Below are positions 1 through 8,474 of a stretch of DNA of 64,000 nt, in pieces. Both the position numbers and the translations under genes were made by a program. The notes under the pieces were generated by a model. The model worked only from the letters and a program-made list of their open reading frames with translations. It searched no databases and was not told the origin of the DNA. Numbering within the stretch: position 1 is the stretch's first letter; the number at the start of each line of letters is the position of its first letter. The DNA lies in contig NZ_JAROAU010000001.1 in the NCBI RefSeq assembly GCF_029433855.1, positions 62,001-126,000 on the forward strand. Reading direction: 5' to 3'. This stretch comes from Candidatus Kosakonia sp. 282A-S69. GTDB taxonomy: Bacteria; Pseudomonadota; Gammaproteobacteria; Enterobacterales; Enterobacteriaceae.

Positions 1-1343
1 CGTAAACGCTCATCGCAGAGTGCCAGCCGCCCATCAATATAGTTTTTGTAGATATCAGCCTGGTTGACCGGGAGCTGTTCATTTCCCGCAATCCACTCTC
101 CGAGCAGCGCCATGATGAAAGGGTTGCGCGCCAGCGGCATCAAATCCTGACGCTGGCTAAACAGCCTATTACGCAGCGCAGGCGTAAAGCGTGGATAGCG
201 GCTTAAAGCGTGAGAGATATCCGTCTCAGAGAGCGGTCGAATCTCAAGCACTTTATCCGCCTGTAAGGCGGCCGTCGGGCGACGAAACATACGCGATGCC
301 AGCAGACCGCGTGAAGCGGTATGGGAGCCGATAAATTTCGCAATGACGGAGGAGAGCGCATGGATAACGTCAGAATTCTCTCTGGCATCAAGCAGAGGCG
401 AGATCTCATCGAAGGAGTCGAAAATAAAGAACAGCCGGCCGCTGGACCAGAGATTGCGAAAATGCTCATCAACAAAGGCTTTGGTAAAGACATCGCCGCG
501 GCGGATCAGGTTTTTAGTGATGAACGCTTCCAGATCTTCAACGGAAAACATCGTGCGCCCATCGACAACGGTACTTTTCGGCAGCCACTCGCGCAGATTG
601 ACGTAAATGGGTATGCGCTGGGTGGTCTTGACCTCATCAAGCATATCCTGCGCCAGTTTGCGCAGCGCCACGCTCTTTCCCGCACCGGGCACGCCCAGCA
701 CTAAAAATGTCTGCGTGGTGCGGTCGCGACGGATCGCGTCCTGTAAGTTCATGATTTTTCGCCGTGCGGGAGCGCCTCTGCTCTTCCGGATCTCCACTTC
801 CGCCTGCAGCTCAGTGTAGTAGTTGGGGCTCCAGTTGGTCTCCAGATCGACGGCGGCTAAATCACGCTCCAGCACGCGGCAAAATGCTTTCAATTTTTGC
901 GGAAAGCTCTCGTCAGGAAAATCTTTTTTCAGCGCCACAGGATGACCGCCGCTGACGGTTCTGTCACGCGTGAAATAGAAAACGGCAATAATCACAGCGG
1001 CAAAAATAAGGCTTACCGACAGCGAGGTCTCAAATGAAATGGGAAGATCTTTTACCCACTGCGGAGCATCGCGCAATAGCGGTGCGGTCCAGAGCAGAGG
1101 CCACAGGGATTTCAAGGCGCTGGCACCGCTGATACCGCTCATCCCAATAATCAGAGTCAAGGTGCGTAATTTATTGACCCCATAACCGGCGGGCATCAGC
1201 ATCGGGCGCGCAATCAGAAACATGACAAGGATAAACGCCGCCACCAAAACGGCATTGATCAAAGAGGAGGTCAGCCCGGTACCGACGACAAAACAGAGTG
1301 TCAGGATCAGAAGGAGTAAAAAAAATTTAAGGCTTCCTGACAT
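1..1343 (-). CDS. Membrane-anchored NACHT-domain NTPase, C-terminus cut by window edge
   Basis: About 447 codons are open from the ATG at 1343 to the window edge, preceded by a GGGAGGGG ribosome-binding site. The first ~125 residues are hydrophobic and give three or four membrane segments (about 6-23, 28-46, 62-84, 106-124). After a charged linker comes an STAND-type ATPase of the NACHT class: Walker A GVPGAGKS near residue 216, Walker B with the double acidic FDSFDE near 306-312, a sensor-like LLASR near 347, and the NPFIMALL helix typical of NACHT proteins near 406. The sensor C-terminus lies outside the window. Some bacterial NACHT proteins are antiphage receptors and membrane segments can be their effector; a defence role here is inference. 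Transcription diverges from the membrane-protein gene at 1610. Confidence 0.85.
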   Translation of the reverse strand, partial: MSGSLKFFLLLLILTLCFVVGTGLTSSLINAVLVAAFILVMFLIARPMLMPAGYGVNKLRTLTLIIGMSGISGASALKSLWPLLWTAPLLRDAPQWVKDLPISFETSLSVSLIFAAVIIAVFYFTRDRTVSGGHPVALKKDFPDESFPQKLKAFCRVLERDLAAVDLETNWSPNYYTELQAEVEIRKSRGAPARRKIMNLQDAIRRDRTTQTFLVLGVPGAGKSVALRKLAQDMLDEVKTTQRIPIYVNLREWLPKSTVVDGRTMFSVEDLEAFITKNLIRRGDVFTKAFVDEHFRNLWSSGRLFFIFDSFDEISPLLDARENSDVIHALSSVIAKFIGSHTASRGLLASRMFRRPTAALQADKVLEIRPLSETDISHALSRYPRFTPALRNRLFSQRQDLMPLARNPFIMALLGEWIAGNEQLPVNQADIYKNYIDGRLALCDERL

Positions 1344-1609
1344 GCTTGCATCCCCTCCCTGTGTTACGCCCTCAGCAATCGTAAGAGGCACTATAACTTT
1401 TCTGCCATGAGATACCAGAAGCGCCCTACCAGATTGGGTAGGCCTGCGTGTAATAAAGTGCTGAGGCTCAGCGTAACTTCAACTCACGGGCGCAAAATGC
1501 TGAAAAGCTACCTGCTCTCATAGCAGTTTATTTCTCACAGATTCATTACAATCCCCGCCGTGATCCACCATGTGGTCTCGCCGCAGCACGCAACTCCTCA
1601 AGGGAAACT

Positions 1610-2245
1610 ATGTACGATTATCAAGAAGGCAATAAATTCAGGAATTATAACGACCCGGAAGTCTATGACTCTGCCGAGGATGCGGCAGAGGGAAAACGCC
1701 GGAGAGAGAGGCAACACCACCCCTCTCCAGCAGCACCCGAGCCAGAGATGAGCAATACCGATCCCGTTGGCTGCACCCTGCTGCTTTTACCCAGCCTCTG
1801 TTTTTATGGCTTCTGTATTTATCCGGCAATGGGTGCGTCTGCCATGCTGGCGCTCTCCCCCCAGCCGCTACGCTTGATTGGTCTGGTGTGTTACAGCGCC
1901 TGGTGGGTTATCTCCACCATTTTGCTACTGCCGTGCCTGCTGACGCCGCTTATGACCAATAAAGTGGTGGCAGGGGTTATCACCTTTATTCTGATGTTTC
2001 TCTGGATGGCGGTGCTAAACGCATTCATCGCCCGAAATTGGGCGCAGAAACGTAAGGTGATGAAAAAGGTCCTGCTGGGTATGGTGCTGCTGACCGTCGT
2101 GCCGCTGCTACTGGCCTGGTTTGCCCACGCGACTGGCCTTGTTGACGCCTACTGGTGGGATCGCGGCTGGGCAGGATATGATCCGCTGACCGGGCTGTTT
2201 TTCCCCGGCCACGTTGGGGATGCATTCAGAGGCGGCCGCTATTGA
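1610..2245 (+). CDS. Unrecognised four-helix membrane protein
   Basis: This 211-residue protein is not one I recognise. The ATG has an AAGGGA ribosome-binding site a few bases upstream. Residues 1-50 are polar, rich in charged residues and Pro/Glu, and probably cytosolic. Four hydrophobic segments follow (about 53-74, 86-112, 115-138, 147-168), and the tail ends in an aromatic, Gly-rich stretch. It is divergent from the NACHT gene across 266 bases and is followed by a strong terminator, so it is a single-gene unit. A partnership with the NACHT protein is possible but rests only on position. Confidence 0.7.
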   Translation: MYDYQEGNKFRNYNDPEVYDSAEDAAEGKRRRERQHHPSPAAPEPEMSNTDPVGCTLLLLPSLCFYGFCIYPAMGASAMLALSPQPLRLIGLVCYSAWWVISTILLLPCLLTPLMTNKVVAGVITFILMFLWMAVLNAFIARNWAQKRKVMKKVLLGMVLLTVVPLLLAWFAHATGLVDAYWWDRGWAGYDPLTGLFFPGHVGDAFRGGRY

Positions 2246-2248
2246 GCA

Positions 2249-2273
2249 AAGCCCCATTGCGGGGCTTATTTTC
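2249..2273 (+). terminator. Rho-independent terminator
   Basis: A seven-base-pair stem (AAGCCCC/GGGGCTT, loop ATTGC) is followed by a T-rich run. It begins four bases after the stop codon of the preceding membrane-protein gene and also lies just past the end of the convergent tetR gene. Confidence 0.85.
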
Positions 2274-2280
2274 TTACCCA

Positions 2281-2898
2281 TTAACGCCCGCAACTCGGGT
2301 CATCAGACGCAGCGCGTAATCCGCTCGCCAGTGCGGTAAAGGCGTCGATCATCCTGGGCAACGCCTGCTCCGGCTCGTTGCTTGCGGCCACCCACAGGGC
2401 GGCATTCAGCGCCGCTCCGTTTAACAGGCGCGCAGCGGCGTCAGCATCAACCGGTTTAAGATCGCCACTCTCAATCATGGCGATAACCGTCTCGCGCGTC
2501 GCCTCAAGGCAGCTATTCTGGCTTGGCCATTGGGCGGGATCGCCGAGAAACGCCGGGCCATCAAGCAGGACAATGCGCCGCACTTCCTCATCCAGCGCCA
2601 TGTTGATGTAGGTAATGCCTTCGGTTAGCAGCTGCTGCCACGCATCTGCGGCTTTCGCGGCCTCGGCCTTCGCGCGCTGCGCCATCTCGCCATCGATTTC
2701 GGCGACCACCGCTGCCAGCAGCCCTTTTTTATCGCCAAAATTGTGGTACAGCGCGCCGCGCGTCAGGCCAACACTGGCGGTAAGCTCATCCATCGATGCG
2801 GCGGCAAACCCCTTTTCAGCAAAGGCACGTCGCGCTGCCGTCAGCAATTTCGCGCGGTTCTCTTCCATCGTTTCACGGCGGCGTTTACCGGCCATCAT
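2281..2898 (-). CDS. TetR/AcrR-family transcriptional repressor
   Basis: A TetR-family regulator of about 205 residues. The N-terminal helix-turn-helix lies at about residues 33-60 with the family signature (S-M-D-E-L ... G-L-T-R-G-A-L-Y-H-N-F-G-D-K). The variable C-terminal half is the ligand and dimer domain; its ligand is unknown. The frame stays open to 2937, but the paired ATG codons at 2898 and 2895 have a GAGGAGAGG ribosome-binding site, and the longer reading would cover two of the operators, so the shorter start is chosen. It is divergent from the Rid-family gene, and three copies of one inverted repeat fill the space between them. The expected arrangement is a repressor of its own gene and of the two genes facing it. 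Confidence 0.9.
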   Translation of the reverse strand: MMAGKRRRETMEENRAKLLTAARRAFAEKGFAAASMDELTASVGLTRGALYHNFGDKKGLLAAVVAEIDGEMAQRAKAEAAKAADAWQQLLTEGITYINMALDEEVRRIVLLDGPAFLGDPAQWPSQNSCLEATRETVIAMIESGDLKPVDADAAARLLNGAALNAALWVAASNEPEQALPRMIDAFTALASGLRAASDDPSCGR

Positions 2899-2912
2899 CC
2901 TCTCCTCTTCAC

Positions 2913-2925
2913 ATACGGTTCGTAT
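2913..2925. promoter_or_regulatory. TetR operator copy 1
   Basis: Inverted repeat ATACG-GTT-CGTAT, the same half-sites and spacing as the two copies at 2934 and 2962. It lies immediately upstream of the tetR ribosome-binding site, placed for autoregulation. Confidence 0.6.
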
Positions 2926-2930
2926 CTCAT

Positions 2931-2958
2931 TTGACATACGCCGCGTATGTGATATTAA
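2931..2958 (+). promoter_or_regulatory. Promoter of the rid-mbl operon
   Basis: A perfect -35 TTGACA at 2931-2936 is followed after 16 bases by TATTAA at 2953-2958. Operator copy 2 occupies the spacer, a normal position for repression by a TetR protein. Confidence 0.55.
2934..2950. promoter_or_regulatory. TetR operator copy 2
   Basis: Perfect inverted repeat ACATACG-CCG-CGTATGT with seven-base arms. Its centre is 23 bases from copy 1, and it lies between the -35 and -10 of the rightward promoter. Confidence 0.7.
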
Positions 2959-2961
2959 TTC

Positions 2962-2978
2962 ATATACGCGGCGTATAT
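2962..2978. promoter_or_regulatory. TetR operator copy 3
   Basis: Perfect inverted repeat ATATACG-CGG-CGTATAT with seven-base arms, centred 28 bases after copy 2 and just downstream of the rightward -10 element. Confidence 0.7.
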
Positions 2979-3034
2979 TAAATCATTTCCCTGCACCGCG
3001 CACTCTTCTCACTTACATTGCCAAAGGAACCATT

Positions 3035-3436
3035 ATGAGCCGTCGCGAAGCTGTTTTTCCCGCCAACCGCCATGCCCTGTATGAGGCGCACGGCTACTCT
3101 GCCGCCATCCGCTCCGGCGATCTGCTCTTTGTCTCCGGCCAGGTCGGCAGCCGGGAGGATGGTACACCGGAGCCCGATTTTGCCCGCCAGGTTGAGCTTG
3201 CCTTTGCTAATCTTGGCGCCACCCTTGCCGCCGCTGGCTGCACCTTTGACGATCTTATTGATGTGACCACCTTTCATACCGATCCAGAAGTGCAATTCCC
3301 GGCCATCATGGCGGTGAAACAGGCAATTTTCCCGCAACCGCCCTACCCCAACTGGACGGCAGTAGGCGTCAACTGGCTGGCGGGTTTCGACTTTGAAATC
3401 AAAGTGGTTGCCCGCATTCCTGACGCGCAGCCGTAA
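3035..3436 (+). CDS. Rid-family (YjgF/YER057c/UK114) protein lacking the catalytic arginine
   Basis: A 133-residue single-domain Rid protein. The ATG at 3035 has an AAAGGA ribosome-binding site and lies just after the TetR operator array. The conserved Rid core is visible (G-D-L-L-F-V-S-G-Q-V-G near residues 28-38; C-T-F-D-D-L-I-D-V-T-T-F near 69-80). RidA deaminases carry an arginine in the P-x-R-S motif near residue 105 that binds the substrate carboxylate. Here the matching stretch reads P-N-W-T-A-V-G-V, with no arginine, so 2-aminoacrylate deaminase activity is unlikely and a noncanonical Rid subgroup is a better fit. It shares a promoter with the hydrolase gene at 3513. Confidence 0.85.
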   Translation: MSRREAVFPANRHALYEAHGYSAAIRSGDLLFVSGQVGSREDGTPEPDFARQVELAFANLGATLAAAGCTFDDLIDVTTFHTDPEVQFPAIMAVKQAIFPQPPYPNWTAVGVNWLAGFDFEIKVVARIPDAQP

Positions 3437-3512
3437 CGTGTGACGCACAAACCACCACACCGCTGCTGCATGATGTGCCAGGCTGATCCTGTCCTGACTG
3501 CACAACGGAGAA

Positions 3513-4310
3513 GTGATGATGATGAGCTTATGCCGCGCCTGCGGCACCTCGTATGAGACCGCAGGCGAACACCCGCAACAGTGCAAAATCTGTGTCGATG
3601 AGCGGCAGTTTGTGCCGCCCGGCGGGCAACAGTGGGTTGATCCTGCCGGGTTACTGGCTACCCATGCCAATAAATGGACGCAGCATGAGGCGGATCTCTT
3701 CAGCCTGCAGACAGTGCCGGATTTTGCCATCGGCCAGCGCGCCTTTCTGGTGAGAACGCCGGAGGGGAATATTTTATGGGACTGTATCGCCACGCTCGAC
3801 GCGGCGACAAAAACGCTGATTGCCGCGCTGGGCGGCCTGAAAGCGATTGCCATCTCCCATCCGCACTATTACACCACCATGCAGGACTGGGCCGCCGAGT
3901 TTGATGCGCCGATCTACCTTCACGCCAGCGATCGCGAGTGGATCATGCGCGACAGCCCCTATGTGAACCTGTGGGAGGGCGATACGCTTCAGTTGACCCG
4001 CGACGTCAGCGTGATGCGCCTCGGCGGTCACTTCGCCGGCGGCGCGGTGCTCTACCGGGCGCATGAGGGGGGCATTGTGCTGTCGGGGGATATTGTGCAG
4101 GTCGCACCGGGCAACGACGCGGTCTCGTTTATGTGGAGCTACCCGAATATGCTGCCACTGTCGGCCGACACGGTGAGCGACATTCTGCGCCGCCTGGGCG
4201 CGGTGACGTACACCAGGCTCTACGGCGCATTTGAAGGCCGGGAGCTCACGCAAAACGCCGCAGCGATCGTGCAGCGTTCCGGCGAGAAGTATATTGCCTG
4301 TCTGCGCTAA
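3513..4310 (+). CDS. Metallo-beta-lactamase-fold hydrolase with N-terminal zinc ribbon
   Basis: A protein of about 265 residues. Residues 7-27 hold two cysteine pairs (C-R-A-C and C-K-I-C) that form a likely small zinc ribbon, an unusual front end for this fold. The rest is a metallo-beta-lactamase-type domain with a metal-binding H-P-H-Y-Y motif near residue 116, a later G-G-H near 173, and S-G-D-I near 193. The first motif is degenerate compared with the classical H-x-H-x-D-H, so one metal site may be altered. Three ATG codons in a row follow the GGAGAAG ribosome-binding site; any could start. It lies 76 bases after the Rid gene and is probably cotranscribed. The substrate is unknown. Confidence 0.8.
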   Translation: MMMMSLCRACGTSYETAGEHPQQCKICVDERQFVPPGGQQWVDPAGLLATHANKWTQHEADLFSLQTVPDFAIGQRAFLVRTPEGNILWDCIATLDAATKTLIAALGGLKAIAISHPHYYTTMQDWAAEFDAPIYLHASDREWIMRDSPYVNLWEGDTLQLTRDVSVMRLGGHFAGGAVLYRAHEGGIVLSGDIVQVAPGNDAVSFMWSYPNMLPLSADTVSDILRRLGAVTYTRLYGAFEGRELTQNAAAIVQRSGEKYIACLR

Positions 4311-4315
4311 CGCGC

Positions 4316-5206
4316 TCAGCCTGGCCCTTCGCTGGCGGCCGCCAGCAGCGGCACCAGTACATCGCTGATCGGGACTGCAATGCCGTGCGCGTGGCCGAGC
4401 CGCTGGATCACGCCGTTACGGATATCCCACTCCAGCGGGCGGTTCGCCTGGCGGTCGGCAAGAATAGAGGTGCCCAGATCGGCAGGCGCACGCTGGAAGT
4501 TGCCGACAATCTCCTGCGGCACGTCATCTTTCAGCACCGCCCCTTCGGCGCGCGCAACGGCCAGGCATTCATGTAAATAGGCCAGCGCCAGCCGGGTAAC
4601 GTCTTCGCGGGCAAACATGCCGGCACGGCGGTTGGTCAGCACCATTAGCCCCGCCGCCGCATTCTGCAACAGCTTACGCCAGGCGATAGAGAGAAAGTCC
4701 GCCGCCAGGTCGACCTCACAGCGCGTTCCGCTTAACGCCTCGGCCACCCGCTGCGCCTGCGGCACATCCGGCAAGGTCAGGCGCGGTTTCGCCCGCAGCC
4801 AGACGGAGGCATCCGCTTCACGCTGCGCCGGAAACCAGACCACGGAAGGGAGCACCGTCGCGCCATTGACCCGCGGCGCGAGTTGCGCTTTCTGCTCCAC
4901 GCCGTTTTGCAGCGCGCAGACCACCGTCTTTTCATCGCACAGTGCGGCAAGCCAGGCCGCACTGTCGTCAACCTGGGTGGTTTTCACCGCTACAAACACT
5001 AAATCGACCGGCTGCTGGATCGTCGCTGGATCGGTAAGCACCGGGCCAGGGACGACGATCTCGCCCTCATCGTGGCGCAGCGTTAACTGCGGATGCGCGG
5101 TGCGCCCGCAGAGGAGCGGCGCGCGGTGAACTTCATGCAGCGCGGCGGCAATGGTGGTGCCAATCGCGCCAGGGCCAATCAGCGCAATCGTAAGATTGTC
5201 AGACAT
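4316..5206 (-). CDS. Ketopantoate-reductase-family (PanE/ApbA-like) oxidoreductase
   Basis: A 296-residue NAD(P)-dependent reductase. It has the N-terminal Rossmann motif G-P-G-A-I-G (about residues 11-16), a V-A-V-K-T strand with the family lysine, and the C-terminal-domain R-K-L-L-Q-N-A-A segment near residue 175. Family members reduce 2-dehydropantoate, but enterobacteria normally carry panE elsewhere, so this paralogue may act on another 2-oxo acid. The ATG at 5206 follows an AGGAGA site by seven bases and is preferred to an in-frame upstream codon at 5230. It is the last gene of the leftward run that starts with the RND pump and converges on the hydrolase gene five bases away. Confidence 0.85.
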   Translation of the reverse strand: MSDNLTIALIGPGAIGTTIAAALHEVHRAPLLCGRTAHPQLTLRHDEGEIVVPGPVLTDPATIQQPVDLVFVAVKTTQVDDSAAWLAALCDEKTVVCALQNGVEQKAQLAPRVNGATVLPSVVWFPAQREADASVWLRAKPRLTLPDVPQAQRVAEALSGTRCEVDLAADFLSIAWRKLLQNAAAGLMVLTNRRAGMFAREDVTRLALAYLHECLAVARAEGAVLKDDVPQEIVGNFQRAPADLGTSILADRQANRPLEWDIRNGVIQRLGHAHGIAVPISDVLVPLLAAASEGPG

Positions 5207-5327
5207 CAAACGTTCTCCTGCTGTGATCATCCTTTATCAGTGGCCTTCAGGCGTCCAACGCGCAAGCGTGCTGCGCCCGAATGACAAACATAAGCCGGTT
5301 GCAGAACGAAAGACAGCCGATCTCTTC

Positions 5328-8300
5328 TCACGCCTCTTTTGTCCTGCGCTTAGCCCACTCGCAAAGCCGCATGATGACCACAAAAAAGACCGGCACAAAA
5401 AATAGCGACAACAGGGTGGCGCTGATCATGCCGCCAAACACCCCGGTGCCAATCGCATGCTGCGTGCTTGCGCTGGCTCCGCGGGCAATCATCAACGGCA
5501 CCACGCCGAGGGTGAAGGCAAGCGACGTCATCAAAATGGGGCGCAGCCGTTGCCGCGATGCCAGCAGCGTCGCTTCAAGCGTGCTTTTACCCTGCAGCCG
5601 CAGCTGGCGGGCAAACTCAATAATCAGAATGGCGTTTTTCGCCGACAGGCCAATCAGCGTGATCAGTCCGACTTTGAAAAAGACATCATTGCTCATGCCA
5701 GCGACGATCACCGCGACAAGCGCACCGATGAGCCCAAGCGGCACCACCAGCATCACCGCAAAGGGGATCGACCAGCTCTCATACAGCGCGGCAAGGACCA
5801 GAAACACCACCAGCACCGAGAGTGCAATCAGCCCCGGCAGCTGCGCGGCAGAGGCTTTCTCCTGGAGCGAACTGCCCGCCCACTCGCCGGCAAACCCCTC
5901 TGGCAATGCGCGTGCCAGCTGCTCCATGGTCGTCATCCCGGTGCCGCTCGAGTGTCCCGGCGCGGCGCTGCCGGTAATGCGTATTGCCGGGTAGCCCTGA
6001 TAACGGTTGAGCTGCTGTGGCGACTGGGTCCATGTCGCGCTGACCACACTTGAGAGTAAAACCATCTCACCGCTTCTGTTTTTCAGGGGGATGTTGAGCA
6101 GTGTTTCCGGCTGCATCCGATATGCGGCATCGGCCTGCACAATCACTTGCTGTAAGCGGCCGTTCTGCGTGTAGTCATTCACATAATTCGAGCCGGAGGC
6201 AACGGAGATCGCCTGGTTAATCTCCTCAAACGAGACGCCCATCGCCTCGGCTTTCTCGCGGTCAATGGTCAGTGAAATCGAGGTGCCCTGCGGCAAACCG
6301 TCAATATAGACATCCGAGAGCGCGCCGCTTTCATTCGCCCTCTCCACCAGCGTATCCGCCGCCTGTTTCAGCGCGCTGTACCCCTTCCCGGCCCGATCCT
6401 GAATATAAAAGGTAAACCCGGATGAGGTGCCCATATCGGAGATAGCAGGCGGCAACAGGCTCATGGTCATCGCACCCGGTACGGACGCCATCTTTTGCTG
6501 GATAAGATCGGCTTCGCTCTGCGCCGTCGCGCCGTGGCGCTGCTGCCACCCTTTTAAGGTGGTGAAGGCCATCGCCGAGTTCTGCCCGGAGCCTGAGAAA
6601 CCAAATCCGAGGATCATCAGGTTGCTGTCGATATCCGGACGATCGGCCAGCGCCTGCTCAAACTGCTCCACCACCTCCGTGGTGCGCTGCATGGTGGCGT
6701 CGGAGGGAAGCTGAATGGAGGACATAAAGTAACCCTGATCCTCTTCGGGCAAAAAGGAGGATGGCAGCGCAACCAAACCGGCAAACAGCGCGATGCAGAG
6801 TGCCGCGTAGATCAGCAGCATACGGCCGCTGCGCATCAACACCCATAAAAGTCCCGATTCATAGCGCGATGAAAGTCCATTAAACGCGCGGTTAAAGCGG
6901 GCGGAAAAGCCGCGCGCAGCACCGGAATGGGGTTTCAGCACTGTCGCACAGAGCGCAGGCGTCAGGGTGAGTGCCAGAAAGGCAGAAAAGAGGATCGATA
7001 CCGCCATCGCAATGGCGAATTGCCGGTAGATCAGGCCAACGGAGCCGCTGGCGAAGCCCATCGGGATAAACACCGCGGTCAACACCAGTGTAATGCCGAT
7101 AATCGCCGGGGTGATTTCGCGCATCGCCCGGCGGGTGGCGTCTGCAGGCGTCATCCCCTGCTCCTCCATCAGCCGCTCGACATTTTCCACCACGACAATC
7201 GCGTCATCGACGATGATGCCAATCGCCAGCACCATGCCAAACATCGTGAGAATATTGATGGAGTACCCGCTCAGCAGCATCACGGTAAAGGTGCCGAGCA
7301 GCGCAATAGGCGCGACAATCGCCGGGATGAGCGTACACCGTATTTTGTGCAGGAAGAGCAGCATCACCAGGAAGACCAGCACCATCGCTTCGATAAAGGT
7401 CTGCACCACCTTGTAGATGGAGAGTTTTACAAAGGGTGCCGTATCAAATGGCACTGTGAAGACCATCCCTTCCGGCAGCACGCTTTTCAGCTCCGCCAGC
7501 CGCTGCTGCACCGCCGCCGCGGTGTTAATGGCATTCGCCCCGGTGGCGAGCTGGATCGCCGCAGCCGTTGCCGGCACGCCATTCTCGCGGATACCAAAGG
7601 CGTAGCTCTGCAAGCCGCTCTCCACACGCGCGATATCCGCCAGCCGTAAACGGGCGCCGGTGGTGTTCGACTTCAGCGTAATATTGCGAAACTCCTCAAT
7701 GGAGGAGAGCTGGCCTTTGACGGTCAGCGGATAGGTGACACGCTGCCCCGCCAGCGCAGGCTCATCCCCCACGCGGCCCGGCGAGACCAGCACGTTTTGC
7801 TGAGCAATTGCCGTGGTGACATCGCTGACAGAGAGCTGGTAGCTGTGCATCTTGAGCGGATCGAGCCAGATACGCATCGCCTTCTCGCCGCCAAAGAGTT
7901 GCACCTTGCCGACGCCGGGAAGACGACGCAGCTCATCGGTCACATTGCGGGCGAAGTAGTCGCTGAGATCGGCCTCCTGATATTTTCCGGTCGTCGATTT
8001 TAGCCCGACCATCATCAAAAAGCCGGTCTCCGCCGCATCGATGCTGATACCGTTTTGCCGCACCACCTGCGGCAGCCGTGGCTCAACAATTTTGATCTGG
8101 TTTTGCAGATCGATCTGCGCAAGCTTCACATCGGTGCCCGGTTTAAAGGTCACGGTGATCGACGCCGTTCCGCTCGTATCGCTGGTGGCCTCAAAATAGA
8201 GAATGTTATCGACGCCGGAGATCTCGCGCTCAATCAGCGAAATAACCGAAGTGTTCATCATCTCCGGCGTCGCGCCGGGAAAGGTGACGGAGATAATCAC

Positions 8301-8426
8301 GCCCGGCGGCGCCACCGCCGTATATTGTGATACGGGCAGCTTTGGAATGGCGAGCAGCCCACCGAGGATAATAAATAGCGCAATGACCCAGGCAAAAACG
8401 GGGCGTGCAATAAAAAAGTGCGGCAT
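5328..8426 (-). CDS. AdeB-like RND (HAE1) multidrug efflux transporter
   Basis: A full-length inner-membrane RND pump of about 1032 residues. The N-terminus F-F-I-A-R-P-V-F-A-W, the two large periplasmic loops and 12 membrane segments match the AcrB fold. Proton-relay residues are present: the Asp pair in V-D-D-A-I-V-V-V-E-N (TM4) and the Lys in G-L-S-A-K-N-A (TM10). From memory it resembles Acinetobacter AdeB more than AcrB, AcrD or MdtBC. The frame is open from a TTG at 8447, but the ATG at 8426 matches the start of other RND pumps. Such pumps need a periplasmic adaptor and an outer-membrane channel; neither is encoded in this window. Upstream by 48 bases is the ABC membrane-domain gene. 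Confidence 0.95.
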   Translation of the reverse strand: MPHFFIARPVFAWVIALFIILGGLLAIPKLPVSQYTAVAPPGVIISVTFPGATPEMMNTSVISLIEREISGVDNILYFEATSDTSGTASITVTFKPGTDVKLAQIDLQNQIKIVEPRLPQVVRQNGISIDAAETGFLMMVGLKSTTGKYQEADLSDYFARNVTDELRRLPGVGKVQLFGGEKAMRIWLDPLKMHSYQLSVSDVTTAIAQQNVLVSPGRVGDEPALAGQRVTYPLTVKGQLSSIEEFRNITLKSNTTGARLRLADIARVESGLQSYAFGIRENGVPATAAAIQLATGANAINTAAAVQQRLAELKSVLPEGMVFTVPFDTAPFVKLSIYKVVQTFIEAMVLVFLVMLLFLHKIRCTLIPAIVAPIALLGTFTVMLLSGYSINILTMFGMVLAIGIIVDDAIVVVENVERLMEEQGMTPADATRRAMREITPAIIGITLVLTAVFIPMGFASGSVGLIYRQFAIAMAVSILFSAFLALTLTPALCATVLKPHSGAARGFSARFNRAFNGLSSRYESGLLWVLMRSGRMLLIYAALCIALFAGLVALPSSFLPEEDQGYFMSSIQLPSDATMQRTTEVVEQFEQALADRPDIDSNLMILGFGFSGSGQNSAMAFTTLKGWQQRHGATAQSEADLIQQKMASVPGAMTMSLLPPAISDMGTSSGFTFYIQDRAGKGYSALKQAADTLVERANESGALSDVYIDGLPQGTSISLTIDREKAEAMGVSFEEINQAISVASGSNYVNDYTQNGRLQQVIVQADAAYRMQPETLLNIPLKNRSGEMVLLSSVVSATWTQSPQQLNRYQGYPAIRITGSAAPGHSSGTGMTTMEQLARALPEGFAGEWAGSSLQEKASAAQLPGLIALSVLVVFLVLAALYESWSIPFAVMLVVPLGLIGALVAVIVAGMSNDVFFKVGLITLIGLSAKNAILIIEFARQLRLQGKSTLEATLLASRQRLRPILMTSLAFTLGVVPLMIARGASASTQHAIGTGVFGGMISATLLSLFFVPVFFVVIMRLCEWAKRRTKEA

Positions 8427-8474
8427 GGGATAAATTCCGTCTGGCAAATAGCGGCAATAAAAAGATGTGTAGGC

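Noticed and set aside
2899-2937. Longer N-terminus for the TetR regulator
   Set aside because: It would translate two of the operators, lacks a ribosome-binding site, and extends beyond the usual family start.
5328-8426. Calling the RND pump AcrB, AcrD or MdtB
   Set aside because: No acrA, mdtA or acrR neighbour; residues and the AdeRS-like divergent regulators fit the AdeB class better.
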